Source: Novosphingobium profundi (lineage in GTDB: Bacteria > Pseudomonadota > Alphaproteobacteria > Sphingomonadales > Sphingomonadaceae). From it: 64,000 bases of DNA. The notes under the pieces are model-generated. The model did not search any database. It was given only the letters and a program-made list of their open reading frames with translations, and was not told the origin of the DNA. The position numbers and the translations under genes are program-made. This document shows positions 8,323 through 16,739 of the stretch, one piece after another (position 1 is the stretch's first letter; every line of letters begins with the position of its first letter). The stretch spans positions 62,001 to 126,000 of the forward strand of contig NZ_JABWCU010000001.1 in the NCBI RefSeq assembly GCF_018491765.1, written 5' to 3'.

Positions 8323-8788
8323 GTGCCGGGGAGCCGGGCAGCCGCGTCATGGCTTTTGCCATGCCGAGGAAAGTCCGGGCTCCACGAAACAAGGGTGGCG
8401 GGTAACGCCCGCCGGACGAGTGCGATCCTTCGGGCCCGCGCGAAGTTCAGGGACAGTGCCACAGAGAGCAAACCGCCGATGACCCCCACTGCGTTCGCGC
8501 CGTGACGGGAACAGGTAAGGCTGAAAGGGTGCGGTAAGAGCGCACCGCGCTGCCGGTAACGGTAAGCGGCAGGGTAAACCCCACTCGGAGCAAGACCGAA
8601 TAGGGGCTGCGCGCCGTCTCGAACGGCCGGTCGGTTTCGGACCGAGGCAGCCCGGGTTGGTTGCTTGAGCGTCTCGGCAACGGGACGCCTAGAGGAATGG
8701 CTGCCACCGCGGCGTAAGGTCCCTCGTTCAAGGAAACTTGAGGGAGACCACGCCAGGTACAGAACCCGGCTTACAGGCTCCCCGGCAC
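8323..8788 (+). ncRNA. rnpB: RNase P RNA component (type A)
   Basis: The ends pair as helix P1 (GTGCCGGGGAGCC at 8323-8335 with GGCTCCCCGGCAC at 8776-8788). Universally conserved blocks are present in order: GAGGAAAGTCCGGGCTCC (CR I), AGGGTGGCGGGTAACGCC, ACAGAGAGCAAACCGCC, the GGTAAGGCTGAAAGGGTGCG CR III region, GGTAAACCCC, and the 3' AGAACCCGGCTTACAG. Length of 466 nt suits an alphaproteobacterial ribozyme that trims tRNA 5' leaders. A short T-run follows the P1 helix and may be the terminator. Small open frames here are spurious. Confidence 0.97.
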
Positions 8789-8806
8789 ACGTTTTCCTAA
8801 ATCCTG

Positions 8807-9613
8807 TCAGGCCGAGACGCGGTCGAGCGCCTCGCCCTGGTCCTCGCCCGAAGCGTCGCTTGCGGTCAGGAACCAGCGCTGCTGGCCTTCGATGCCGATC
8901 GCGGTGAGCATGCCGTGGACATAGGCGCCGGTGTCGATCCCGATGCGATTGGGGCGTTCGTCGGGTTCGGGCGTAATGGTGTGGCCGTGGACGACAAAGC
9001 CGCCGAAATCCCCGGCATGGCTGAGGAAGGGTTCGCGGATCCAGCGGCAGTCGTTGGCCAGTTGCATCTCGATCGGAACGCCGGGGCGCAGCCCGGCATG
9101 GACGAAGACGTAGTCGCCCTTCTGCACCAGCTTCTTGAACCCCTGGATGAAGGCGATGTCCTCCGCCGGTATCGCCTGCGCGGCGAGAACCTGCAGGTCC
9201 TCTACCGCGAGTTCGGCGATCGTTTCGGGAGAGATGCCGTAGGAGGCGAGCGTTTCGATCCCGCCAAAGCGCAGGAAGGCGCGCATGGTGCTGGCATCCT
9301 CGAAGCAGGACATCAGCATTTCCTCGTGGTTGCCCGAGAGGATCTCGACGGTGCGTTCACGCGAAAGCGCGCGTGCGCGGGCCAGAACGCCGGCGCTGTC
9401 GGGGCCCCGGTCGATCAGGTCGCCGAGCAGGACGATCGTGGTCGCCGCGGCCGGCCGTCCGGCCTCGTCGCGTGCGATTTGCGCGAGCAGGTCCTCGAAA
9501 AGGTCCAGGCGCCCGTGAATGTCGCCAATGGCGTAAACTCTCTCATGGTAGGGGAGAGACGGCTGGTTCGCCGCTTTGGGCGCCGCGAAAAGCTTGCGAA
9601 GTTTTCCTAGCAT
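8807..9613 (-). CDS. Metallophosphatase, serine/threonine phosphatase type
   Basis: 268 residues when started at the ATG of MLGKLRKLFA. The calcineurin-like signature is complete: GDIHGRLD (30-37), GDLIDRGPDS (64-73), GNHEEML (94-100) and later VHAG and VVHGHT. This is the PrpA/ApaH-like bacterial family that dephosphorylates proteins or dinucleotide tetraphosphates with two metal ions; the substrate cannot be chosen from sequence. It converges on rnpB and is divergent from the glyoxalase gene, with 293 bases between them in which I see no gene. Confidence 0.9.
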   Translation of the reverse strand: MLGKLRKLFAAPKAANQPSLPYHERVYAIGDIHGRLDLFEDLLAQIARDEAGRPAAATTIVLLGDLIDRGPDSAGVLARARALSRERTVEILSGNHEEMLMSCFEDASTMRAFLRFGGIETLASYGISPETIAELAVEDLQVLAAQAIPAEDIAFIQGFKKLVQKGDYVFVHAGLRPGVPIEMQLANDCRWIREPFLSHAGDFGGFVVHGHTITPEPDERPNRIGIDTGAYVHGMLTAIGIEGQQRWFLTASDASGEDQGEALDRVSA

Positions 9614-9906
9614 GTGATGCCTTGGATACGATTGCGAGAGGCTCACGACAAGTCCGCGACGACGCGTATCCTCAGATGTCGGGAACACTTGGGCTCAAAT
9701 CTGCGCGGCTGGGCTCATCAGGCTGCGAGGTTAAGGGCCCGGCAGGCATGTTCGCCCGGCCGGACGGGCACAGGGGCGAATTCGGGTCTTGGTTGCGGGG
9801 GGGCGATTGGCTAGGGCTATCCGGGCAGTGCCGAGGCTTGCGCTTGCGTGCGCCCGTGAAGGGTCGCGCGATTGCGGTTTCGCAACGAATGCCCCCAGCA
9901 AAAAGG

Positions 9907-10347
9907 ATGTCCACCGTGACCCGCTACCTGCACACCATGATCCGCGTGACCGACCCCGACGCGACGATCGCTTTCTTCAATCTCCTCGGCCTCGACGAGA
10001 CCCGCCGTATCGAGAGCGAGCAGGGGCGCTTCACGCTGGTCTACCTCGCCTGCAAGGGGCAAGAGGATGCCGAAGTGGAGCTGACCTACAATTGGCCGGC
10101 CGAGGATGGTTCGTTCGAGACGTACGAGGGTGGGCGCAATTTCGGGCACCTCGCGTTCCAGGTGGAAGACATTTACGCGACCTGCCAGACGCTTGCCGAC
10201 GCGGGCATTACGATCAACCGTCCGCCGCGCGACGGGCATATGGCCTTCGTGAAGACGCCCGACGGTATCTCGATCGAGCTTCTCCAGAACGGTCGTCTCG
10301 CGCCGCGCGAGCCGTGGGCGAGCATGGCGAACAGCGGCAGCTGGTAG
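9907..10347 (+). CDS. Glyoxalase/lactoylglutathione lyase family (VOC) protein
   Basis: 146 residues of a single vicinal-oxygen-chelate unit pair. The expected metal ligands of glyoxalase I are visible: His in RYLHTMIRVTD, Glu in VELTYNW, His in NFGHLAFQVED and Glu in ISIELLQ. The length equals that of the homodimeric GloA, which converts the methylglyoxal-glutathione adduct to S-lactoylglutathione. The start at MSTVTRY is chosen because the family begins just before this strand; an ATG 18 bases upstream (9889) is possible. No operon partner is evident. Confidence 0.9.
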   Translation: MSTVTRYLHTMIRVTDPDATIAFFNLLGLDETRRIESEQGRFTLVYLACKGQEDAEVELTYNWPAEDGSFETYEGGRNFGHLAFQVEDIYATCQTLADAGITINRPPRDGHMAFVKTPDGISIELLQNGRLAPREPWASMANSGSW

Positions 10348-10469
10348 GCCCCTCGGAGCCCCGCGCACCGGCCGCGCGGGGCACGCCTTGCGGCGCGCGC
10401 TGGCTGCGCCATTCGGGTGAAATTAAGTATTAAATTTATGCAATATAGCAATTAGTCGCGTGCAGAGGC

Positions 10470-10492
10470 TTAATGTAGATTAGGCATTAATC
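10470..10492. promoter_or_regulatory. Overlapping inverted repeats before the NfrB-like operon
   Basis: Two dyads overlap in an A+T-rich patch: TTAATG (10470-10475) with CATTAA (10485-10490), and GATTA (10478-10482) with TAATC (10488-10492). The patch at 10410-10500 is the most A+T-rich in this part of the window and lies about 60 bases before the start codon. It is a plausible operator or promoter, and no regulator is adjacent. Confidence 0.4.
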
Positions 10493-10553
10493 CATAGTTC
10501 CTGAAAGGGGAGTCGCCCTGGCGTGGACGGCGCCCATTTTTTTGGGGGGCACT

Positions 10554-11960
10554 GTGGAGGCACTTTTATTTCTGCATTGGGGGTGCGCCTTCCTCCAGTC
10601 GATCGAACGCGAATTGCTGCTGTTTTCAGCGTTTTGGTTTGTACTCGGTGCGCTGGATGACTTTGCGGTAGACCTCGTCTGGATCGTTCTGAAGCTGAGG
10701 GGGCGGGGGCGTGACGAATCGATCACGCGCCCCGCAGCCGCCGCGCCGCTGCGGGGGAGAGCCGCCATCCTCATCGCGGCCTGGCAGGAAGAGCACGTCA
10801 TCGGCCATACCATTCGCCACGCGCTGGCGGCGTGGCGGCAGCGCGATTACACCTTGTATGTCGGCTGCTACGGCAACGATCCGACCACGGTGAGCGCGGC
10901 GATGGCCGCTGCCGGCGGGGATCCGCGGGTGCGCGTGGTGATCCATGCGAGTGCGGGCCCGACCACCAAGGCGGATTGCCTCAACCGTATCTACGCCGCA
11001 CTGTGCCTCGACGAGCGGCGCGGTGCGGGACGTTTCGCGTTCCTGGTCCTTCACGATTCGGAAGACATGGTCCATCCGGCCGAACTGGCCGTCTTCGACC
11101 GCGCGCTGATACAGGCCGATTACGTGCAGTTGCCGGTGCGGCCCGAGCCGCAGCGGACCTCGCGCTGGATCGGCGGCCACTACTGCGACGAATTCACCGA
11201 GGCGCACGCCAAGGCCCTCGTCGTGCGCGATGCGCTGGGTGTCGGCATTCCGGCTGCCGGCGTCGGCTGCGCCTTCTCGCGCGCGATGATCGAGCGCATC
11301 GCGCGCATGCGCTCCGGCCAGAGCCTGGGCGGTCCCTTCGCCGGCGAGTGCCTGACCGAGGACTACGAGCTCGGGCTTCTGGTTCAGCGCCAAGGCGGGC
11401 GTTCGCGTTTCCTGCGCGTGCGCGACGCCGGTGGCGAACTGGTGGCGACGCGCGCCTATTTCCCGGGCACCCTGGAATCGTCGGTGCGCCAGAAGTCCCG
11501 CTGGATACTCGGAATTGCCTTCCAGGGTTGGGATCGACTGGGCTGGGACAGTCGGCTGCGGGATTGGTGGATGGTGCTGCGGGACCGGCGCGGACCGCTG
11601 TCGGCCTTCGTGCTGGCCTGTTCTTATGGCCTGCTGGCGGTGGAACTCGCCTTGGGCGCGGCCGAGTTTGCCGGCCTCCATGCGCGCGAGCCAGCGCCGC
11701 CGATCCTGCAGCCTTTGCTTGTTCTGTGCATCCTCGCTTTCTCCTGGCGCACGGCGCAGCGCTTTGCGTTCACCGCCAGCGAGTACGGCCTTCGCGAAGG
11801 GGCTTTCGCTGTCCTGCGCATTCCCGTCGCCAATCTCATTGCCATACTCGCCGGTCGCCGGGCGATCACCGCCTACGTGCGCAGCTTGAGAGGGTCGGGG
11901 CTGGTGTGGGACAAGACTTCGCACCGCGCGCACCCGGTCATCACGAGCGAGGCAACCTGA
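10554..11960 (+). CDS. Membrane glycosyltransferase, NfrB-like family 2 enzyme
   Basis: 468 residues from a GTG with GGGGGG four bases upstream; a TTG at 10542 lacks a ribosome site. One N-terminal membrane segment ends with LDDFAVDLVW, followed by a GT2 domain: AAWQEEHVIG, GCYGNDPTT, PTTKADCLN, the metal site HDSEDMVHP, acceptor motif ECLTEDYELG and QKSRWILG (QxxRW). Two or three membrane segments follow from about residue 350. The LDDF, GCYGNDP and TKADCLN blocks are those of NfrB, the inner-membrane synthase of the E. coli phage-N4-receptor polysaccharide. The C-terminal c-di-GMP-binding MshEN domain that I recall for NfrB is absent here. The stop overlaps the next start, so the two proteins are co-translated. 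Confidence 0.82.
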   Translation: MEALLFLHWGCAFLQSIERELLLFSAFWFVLGALDDFAVDLVWIVLKLRGRGRDESITRPAAAAPLRGRAAILIAAWQEEHVIGHTIRHALAAWRQRDYTLYVGCYGNDPTTVSAAMAAAGGDPRVRVVIHASAGPTTKADCLNRIYAALCLDERRGAGRFAFLVLHDSEDMVHPAELAVFDRALIQADYVQLPVRPEPQRTSRWIGGHYCDEFTEAHAKALVVRDALGVGIPAAGVGCAFSRAMIERIARMRSGQSLGGPFAGECLTEDYELGLLVQRQGGRSRFLRVRDAGGELVATRAYFPGTLESSVRQKSRWILGIAFQGWDRLGWDSRLRDWWMVLRDRRGPLSAFVLACSYGLLAVELALGAAEFAGLHAREPAPPILQPLLVLCILAFSWRTAQRFAFTASEYGLREGAFAVLRIPVANLIAILAGRRAITAYVRSLRGSGLVWDKTSHRAHPVITSEAT

Positions 11961-13168
11961 TGCCCGAGCGCATGCGCGGGCAGCCTTTGGTGGCATTCGT
12001 GGCCGTGCTCGCCGGATGGCTCGGCGGACGTGTGGCGACGCTTGATCCGGTATCGCTCCTGCACGTTCCGCTGCAATCCGCGGCGTACCTGCCGCGCTCC
12101 TACAAGGCCTTGCCTGTATCCGACCGGGGGCAAAGCGATTTCTCGGTCGATGGCCCGCAATCTTACGCGTCTCTGGGCGAGGCCGATGGATGGCGGGGGC
12201 GCAGCGAAGCACTGGAGGACTTGCCGCGTGCAAGCGCATCCGAGCTGATCCGCCTCTTGGCCGCGCTGCTCGACAATCGGGGGCGCGGGGCGTCCGGCCC
12301 CTATCCGGAATTGCCCCCGCGCGGCGTCGGAGACCCGGCAAGGGGAGGGCCAGCCGATTTCTACCTTGCACCGGGAACATCCGGCTTCGATCTGGGCGAG
12401 GTCATGCCTGCGGGCTTCGCACCTGCGCCGCGCGGCGCTGGAGCGGCTTCCGGAACAGGTGCCACGCCCGCGAGCACGGCGTATGATCCGCAAGCGCCCC
12501 AAGTGCGTCCCCGGCGCTGGTCGGCCGATGCTTGGGCGCTGGTGCGCAGCGGCGAGGGGGCGGTCAGCGGGTCGGGTACATTGCCTTCGACGTATGGCGG
12601 CAGTCAGGCCGGAGCGGTGCTTCGCTATCGACTGCGGCCGTCCAGCGGGCACCGTCCGACCGGCTACATGCGCACGACCGCCGCGCTTGGCGAGGTCCAA
12701 GAGAGCGCGGCAGCCCTTGGATTCGCGGTCCGGCCCTTGCCTCGCGTTCCTCTCAGCGCGATGGTCGAGGGGCGTCTCACCAATGGCCTGGGGGGCAATC
12801 GCGTCCAGCCCGCCGCCCTCGTGACGAGCGAATTGCCGCCCTTCGAGGTCGTCGAGGGCGTCCGCGCGGAAATCTATGGTCAGGCGGGCTATGTCGCCGG
12901 GCGTTATGCGACTGCGTTCGGGGATGGTCAGATTCGGCTCGATCGCGGGTTCGCGCGGTTGGGGCCGTTCGACGCGCGTCTCGGCGGCGGTGTCTGGGGC
13001 GGCGCGCAGAAGGGGGCGGCGCGCCTCGACGCGGGCCCCTCGATGGTGCTGGCAGGTCCACTCGGCAAGCGCTATTTCGGCCGACTGGCGCTCGACTGGC
13101 GCCTGCGCGTTGCGGGCGATGCCGCGCCCGGTTCGGGGCCGGCGCTGACGCTGTCCGCAGGTTTCTGA
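11960..13168 (+). CDS. Exported protein with NfrA-like C-terminal outer-membrane region
   Basis: 402 residues; its ATG overlaps the upstream TGA (TGATG), a translational-coupling arrangement. A hydrophobic N-terminal segment (about 11-27) suggests export. Residues 60-190 are low-complexity, rich in Pro, Gly, Ala and Arg. From about residue 190 the pattern WSADAWALVRSG, TYGGSQAGAVLRYRL, then strands ending in FGRLALDWRLRVAGDA and ALTLSAGF, resembles the C-terminal beta region of NfrA, the outer-membrane partner of NfrB. E. coli NfrA also has a long TPR section, not seen here. It probably forms the export partner of the upstream glycosyltransferase. The assignment rests on remembered family sequence and context. 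Confidence 0.65.
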   Translation: MPERMRGQPLVAFVAVLAGWLGGRVATLDPVSLLHVPLQSAAYLPRSYKALPVSDRGQSDFSVDGPQSYASLGEADGWRGRSEALEDLPRASASELIRLLAALLDNRGRGASGPYPELPPRGVGDPARGGPADFYLAPGTSGFDLGEVMPAGFAPAPRGAGAASGTGATPASTAYDPQAPQVRPRRWSADAWALVRSGEGAVSGSGTLPSTYGGSQAGAVLRYRLRPSSGHRPTGYMRTTAALGEVQESAAALGFAVRPLPRVPLSAMVEGRLTNGLGGNRVQPAALVTSELPPFEVVEGVRAEIYGQAGYVAGRYATAFGDGQIRLDRGFARLGPFDARLGGGVWGGAQKGAARLDAGPSMVLAGPLGKRYFGRLALDWRLRVAGDAAPGSGPALTLSAGF

Positions 13169-13229
13169 TACGCAGCAGGCCATTACCGGCTTTTCACGGG
13201 CGCCATGCTGCGGTAGCGAGAAGGCTGGC

Positions 13230-14144
13230 ATGGACGTCTATCTTCCCATTGCGAACCTGTCGGTCAACGGACTGGTCATCGTGGGCCTGGGGGCCATTAC
13301 CGGCATTCTCTCGGGCATGTTCGGCGTGGGCGGCGGATTTCTGACGACGCCGCTGATGATCTTCTATGGCATTCCGCCCACGGTCGCGGCCGCTTCGGCG
13401 GCCAGCCAGGTGACCGGGGCGAGCGTTTCGGGCGTGTTCTTCCAGTCGCGGCGCGGCGGGGTCGACTACAAGATGGGCACCGTCATGGTCGCGGGGGGCA
13501 TCGTGGGCACCGGCATCGGCGCACTCCTGTTCCGCCTGCTCGAGCGGATCGGCCAGATCGATACGGTCATTTCCATCCTCTACGTCGCCCTGCTCGGCTC
13601 GATCGGCGGGCTGATGGCCAAGGAGAGCATCCAGGCGATCCGCGCCGAGCGCAGCGGAGTGAAGATCGCCGCCAGGAAGCGGCGCCACCACCCGATCATC
13701 GCCAGCCTGCCGATGCGCTGGCGCTTCTACCGCTCGGGCCTCTACATCTCGCCCTTCGCTCCGCTGCTGCTGGGCTGCTGCGTGGGTATCCTGACGATGC
13801 TGATGGGCATTGGCGGCGGCTTCATCCTGGTGCCGGCGATGCTCTACATCCTGGGCATGAGCGCGAATGTCGTGGTGGGGACGAGCCTGTGGCAGATCCT
13901 GTTCACCACTATCGCGACGACCATGATGCACGCGATGACCACCCAGGCGGTGGACATCGTGCTCGCCTCGATGCTGCTGTTCGGCTCGGTCACCGGCGCG
14001 CAAGTCGGCTCGCAGTTCGCGCAGAAGTCGAGCCCGGTGAAGCTGCGCCTCGTGCTGGCGATCATCGTGCTGATGGTTGCGCTGCGCATGGCCTTCGGGC
14101 TGACCTATATTCCCGACGACATCTACACGGTAGCGCCGCTGTGA
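13230..14144 (+). CDS. TauE/SafE family permease (sulfite exporter type)
   Basis: 304 residues with about eight hydrophobic helices in two halves, each starting with a family-typical glycine-rich loop: GMFGVGGGFLTTPLMIFYGIPPTVAAA near residue 30 (spanning two strands) and LLMGIGGGFILVPAMLYILGM near residue 193. The two-half repeat is characteristic of TauE/SafE/YfcA carriers, which export sulfite, sulfonates or other small anions at the inner membrane. The stop overlaps the start of the next gene (GTGA), and that partner is the usual neighbour of this subfamily in alphaproteobacteria. Confidence 0.92.
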   Translation: MDVYLPIANLSVNGLVIVGLGAITGILSGMFGVGGGFLTTPLMIFYGIPPTVAAASAASQVTGASVSGVFFQSRRGGVDYKMGTVMVAGGIVGTGIGALLFRLLERIGQIDTVISILYVALLGSIGGLMAKESIQAIRAERSGVKIAARKRRHHPIIASLPMRWRFYRSGLYISPFAPLLLGCCVGILTMLMGIGGGFILVPAMLYILGMSANVVVGTSLWQILFTTIATTMMHAMTTQAVDIVLASMLLFGSVTGAQVGSQFAQKSSPVKLRLVLAIIVLMVALRMAFGLTYIPDDIYTVAPL

Positions 14145-14905
14145 AGGGCGCGCTTTCGTGCCTTCTCGCCCTTGCCGCGATCGTTGTCCTGGGCGGCGCG
14201 CGCGATCCCATTCTCGTGCCCGAGGTCTCGCAGCACGAGATCGACCTTCAGCAGGGCTTCAACGGCACTGATCTGCTGCTTTTCGGCGCCTTGCTGACGC
14301 CCGATGGTTCGCGCGCGGCCAAGGACTACGACATCGTCGTCGTCCTGAAGGGACCTACGCAGTCGATCGTGCTGCGCGAGAAGCAGAAGATGGCGGGCAT
14401 CTGGGTCAACGCGGCGAGCACCGAATTCCGCTCGGCGCCCTCGTACTACGCGGTCGCCTCGACCCGGCCGATCGCGGACATCGTCGACGACAAGACAGCG
14501 GCGATCTACGAGCTTGGCCTCAAGTGGCTGCAACTCTCGCCGATCGGTGCGATCGATCCGGAGGAACAGGTTCGCTTCGCCGCCGGTCTCGTCGAGCGTA
14601 ATCGCGATGCCGGGCTCTACCGCGAGGACGAGGGCGGGGTCTCCGTCAGCGAACAAGTGCTCTACCAGGCGCGCATCCGCCTGCCCTCGCAAGTGCCCAC
14701 GGGAAAGTACGTTGCCGAGACTTTCGCCATCACCGATGGCCGGGTGGTGGCCTCGGCCAGCAGTGAGGTTGAAGTGCGCAAGCTCGGGGTCGACAGGGCG
14801 ATCGCGAACTTCTCGGAGAACTACGGGTTCGCTTATGGCCTGCTCGCGGTCTTCGTCTCGGTGGGCATGGGCTGGCTTGCCGGCCGCCTCTTTGCACTGG
14901 TCTGA
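14141..14905 (+). CDS. TIGR02186 family transmembrane protein, TauE partner
   Basis: 254 residues starting with GTG in a GTGA overlap with the permease stop. A signal peptide or anchor (about 5-20, SCLLALAAIVVLGGARD) precedes a periplasmic beta-rich domain (ITDGRVVASASSEVEVRKLG near its end), and a C-terminal helix YGLLAVFVSVGMGWLAGRLF follows, giving a bitopic protein with its bulk in the periplasm. This matches the alphaproteobacterial TIGR02186 family, whose function is unknown but which regularly sits behind TauE-type permeases, so it is probably an accessory subunit. Confidence 0.85.
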   Translation: MKGALSCLLALAAIVVLGGARDPILVPEVSQHEIDLQQGFNGTDLLLFGALLTPDGSRAAKDYDIVVVLKGPTQSIVLREKQKMAGIWVNAASTEFRSAPSYYAVASTRPIADIVDDKTAAIYELGLKWLQLSPIGAIDPEEQVRFAAGLVERNRDAGLYREDEGGVSVSEQVLYQARIRLPSQVPTGKYVAETFAITDGRVVASASSEVEVRKLGVDRAIANFSENYGFAYGLLAVFVSVGMGWLAGRLFALV

Positions 14906-15032
14906 ATTTCCCTCCGATTCCAATTGCAAGATGCCTGGCGCCAAGGCGCGCGCCTTAGTCTTAAATTAACGGCAGACCTCCTAGGCTGAAGTCGGAGAAC
15001 GGGTTTCGACCGGCAGCAGCTTTCGGTGCGCA

Positions 15033-16721
15033 ATGAATCAGATGAAGATGGATGGTTTCGGGGCTCCTCGAGGTGATGGGCCGGCGGCAGGGCAGTCGGC
15101 GGGCCAAGGCAGCGCGGCGCATGATCCAATCGGTGCGGTCATCGAGATCAGCGGATCGGGCAGCCGTATCGCGTTCGATCTCGAACGCCTGACCGCGATC
15201 TCGGCCGAACTCGATCCTTCGGTCGCGATCTCGGGGCAGGTCGGCAGCCAGGTCAAGGTGCGCGTCGGCAACGGCTGGCTGCTCGCGAGCGTGCGCGCCC
15301 AGAAGCAGGAGATGGGTGAAGGCTTCGGGCGCGGCATCATCGCCGAAGTCGATTTCCTCGGCGAGGGCGAGGAAGAGCGGCTGACCGGGCGCATCCACGG
15401 CTTTCGCCGCGGCGTCACCTCCTATCCGATCCCGGGCGCGCTGGTCTATCCGGCGACCAGCCAGGACCTCCAGCAAATCTACGCCAGCGACGGGCGCGCG
15501 AGCATTTCGGTGGGCAAGGTCTTTCCGACCAAGGATATCCGCGCCGGGCTCTACGTCGATGCGCTGCTCGGCAAGCACTTTGCGCTGCTCGGCTCGACCG
15601 GCACCGGCAAGTCGACGAGCGCCGCGCTGATGCTGCACCGGATCTGCGAGCACGCGCCCGAAGGCCACATCATCATGGTCGACCCGCACGGCGAATACGC
15701 TTCGGCCTTCCGCAACACCGGGGTCATCCTCGACGTCTCGAACCTGCAGATGCCCTATTGGCTGATGAACTTCGAGGAGCACTGCGAGATTCTCCTGAGC
15801 ACGCGCGGAGATGATCGCCAACTCGATTCCGAGGTGCTCGCACGCGCGCTGCTCGAGGCGCGTTCGCGCAACCGGCTGGCCGAGCAGATGGGCAAGATCA
15901 CGGTCGATTCGCCGATCCCCTATTTGCTGTCCGACTTGTCCAACGTCCTCAACAACGCGATGGGCAAGCTCGACAAGGGCCACTCCAGCGCGCCCTACAT
16001 GCGCATCAAGAACCGCCTCGACGAATTGAAGACCGACCCGCGCTACCAGTTCATGTTTTCAGGCATGCTGGTGGGCGACACCATGGTCGACTTCATCGGC
16101 AAGATCTTCCGCCTGCCCTCGCGCGGGCGCCCGATCTCGATCATCGACGTCTCGGGCGTTCCCACCGAGATCACCAGCACGGTCGTCGCGGTGCTCTCGC
16201 GTCTGGTCTTCGATTTCGGGGTCTGGGCGCGCGAGGAGAAGACCCGCCCGATCCTCCTTGTCTGCGAGGAGGCGCACCGGTACGTGCCCAACGAGAGAAA
16301 CGCCGACGGTTCCTCGGTCGGACGCATCCTCTCGCGCATTGCCAAGGAAGGGCGCAAGTACGGCATTTCGCTGGGCCTCATCACCCAGCGCCCGTCCGAT
16401 CTTGCCGAGGGCGTGCTCTCGCAGTGCGGCACGATCATCTCGATGCGCCTCAACAACGAGCGCGATCAGGCCTTCGTGCGCGCCGCGATGCCCGAAGGTG
16501 CACGCGGCTTCCTCGATTCGATTCCCGCGCTGCGCAACCGCGAATGCATCATCTGCGGCGAGGGCACCGCGATCCCGATGCGCGTGCGCTTCGACGACCT
16601 TGAGGAATACAAGCGTCCGGCTTCGGCGGACCCCTCCTTTACCGACTTGTGGAGCCAGTCGGGCGGCGAGGAAGACATGCTCACCCGCACCGTCCAGCGC
16701 TGGCGTTCGCAGGGGCGCTGA
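15033..16721 (+). CDS. HerA-like ATPase (DUF87, helicase HerA central domain)
   Basis: 562 residues. A Gly/Ala-rich N terminus is followed by a HerA barrel domain (about 32-170) and a FtsK/HerA-type ATPase core with Walker A GSTGTGKST (187-195), VDPHGEYAS, Walker B LLVCEEAHRYVP and an arginine-rich RIAKEGRKYG segment. HerA proteins are hexameric DNA translocases; with nuclease NurA they resect DNA ends, but no nurA is next to this gene. Stand-alone forms occur widely in alphaproteobacteria and their role is unclear. The 127-base gap upstream holds an A+T-rich TTAAATTAAC patch likely to contain the promoter. The stop codon lies in the loop of a perfect hairpin. Confidence 0.9.
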   Translation: MNQMKMDGFGAPRGDGPAAGQSAGQGSAAHDPIGAVIEISGSGSRIAFDLERLTAISAELDPSVAISGQVGSQVKVRVGNGWLLASVRAQKQEMGEGFGRGIIAEVDFLGEGEEERLTGRIHGFRRGVTSYPIPGALVYPATSQDLQQIYASDGRASISVGKVFPTKDIRAGLYVDALLGKHFALLGSTGTGKSTSAALMLHRICEHAPEGHIIMVDPHGEYASAFRNTGVILDVSNLQMPYWLMNFEEHCEILLSTRGDDRQLDSEVLARALLEARSRNRLAEQMGKITVDSPIPYLLSDLSNVLNNAMGKLDKGHSSAPYMRIKNRLDELKTDPRYQFMFSGMLVGDTMVDFIGKIFRLPSRGRPISIIDVSGVPTEITSTVVAVLSRLVFDFGVWAREEKTRPILLVCEEAHRYVPNERNADGSSVGRILSRIAKEGRKYGISLGLITQRPSDLAEGVLSQCGTIISMRLNNERDQAFVRAAMPEGARGFLDSIPALRNRECIICGEGTAIPMRVRFDDLEEYKRPASADPSFTDLWSQSGGEEDMLTRTVQRWRSQGR

Positions 16722-16732
16722 GCGCCCCTGCG
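16708..16732. terminator. Perfect hairpin containing the HerA stop codon
   Basis: CGCAGGGGCGCT is followed by a single G and then its exact complement, a 12-bp stem. The TGA of the ATPase gene overlaps the turn of the hairpin. It sits between two convergent genes and could stop transcription from both sides, although no clear T-run follows. Confidence 0.5.
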
Positions 16733-16739
16733 ATCCCTG

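Noticed and set aside
8240..8907. Small open frames within 8323-8788
   Set aside because: The region is the RNase P RNA with its conserved blocks and paired ends, so these frames are accidental.
10554..13168. A prophage or phage-derived locus, because NfrA/NfrB are called phage N4 adsorption proteins
   Set aside because: These are host polysaccharide export proteins used by the phage as a receptor. No phage gene is adjacent.
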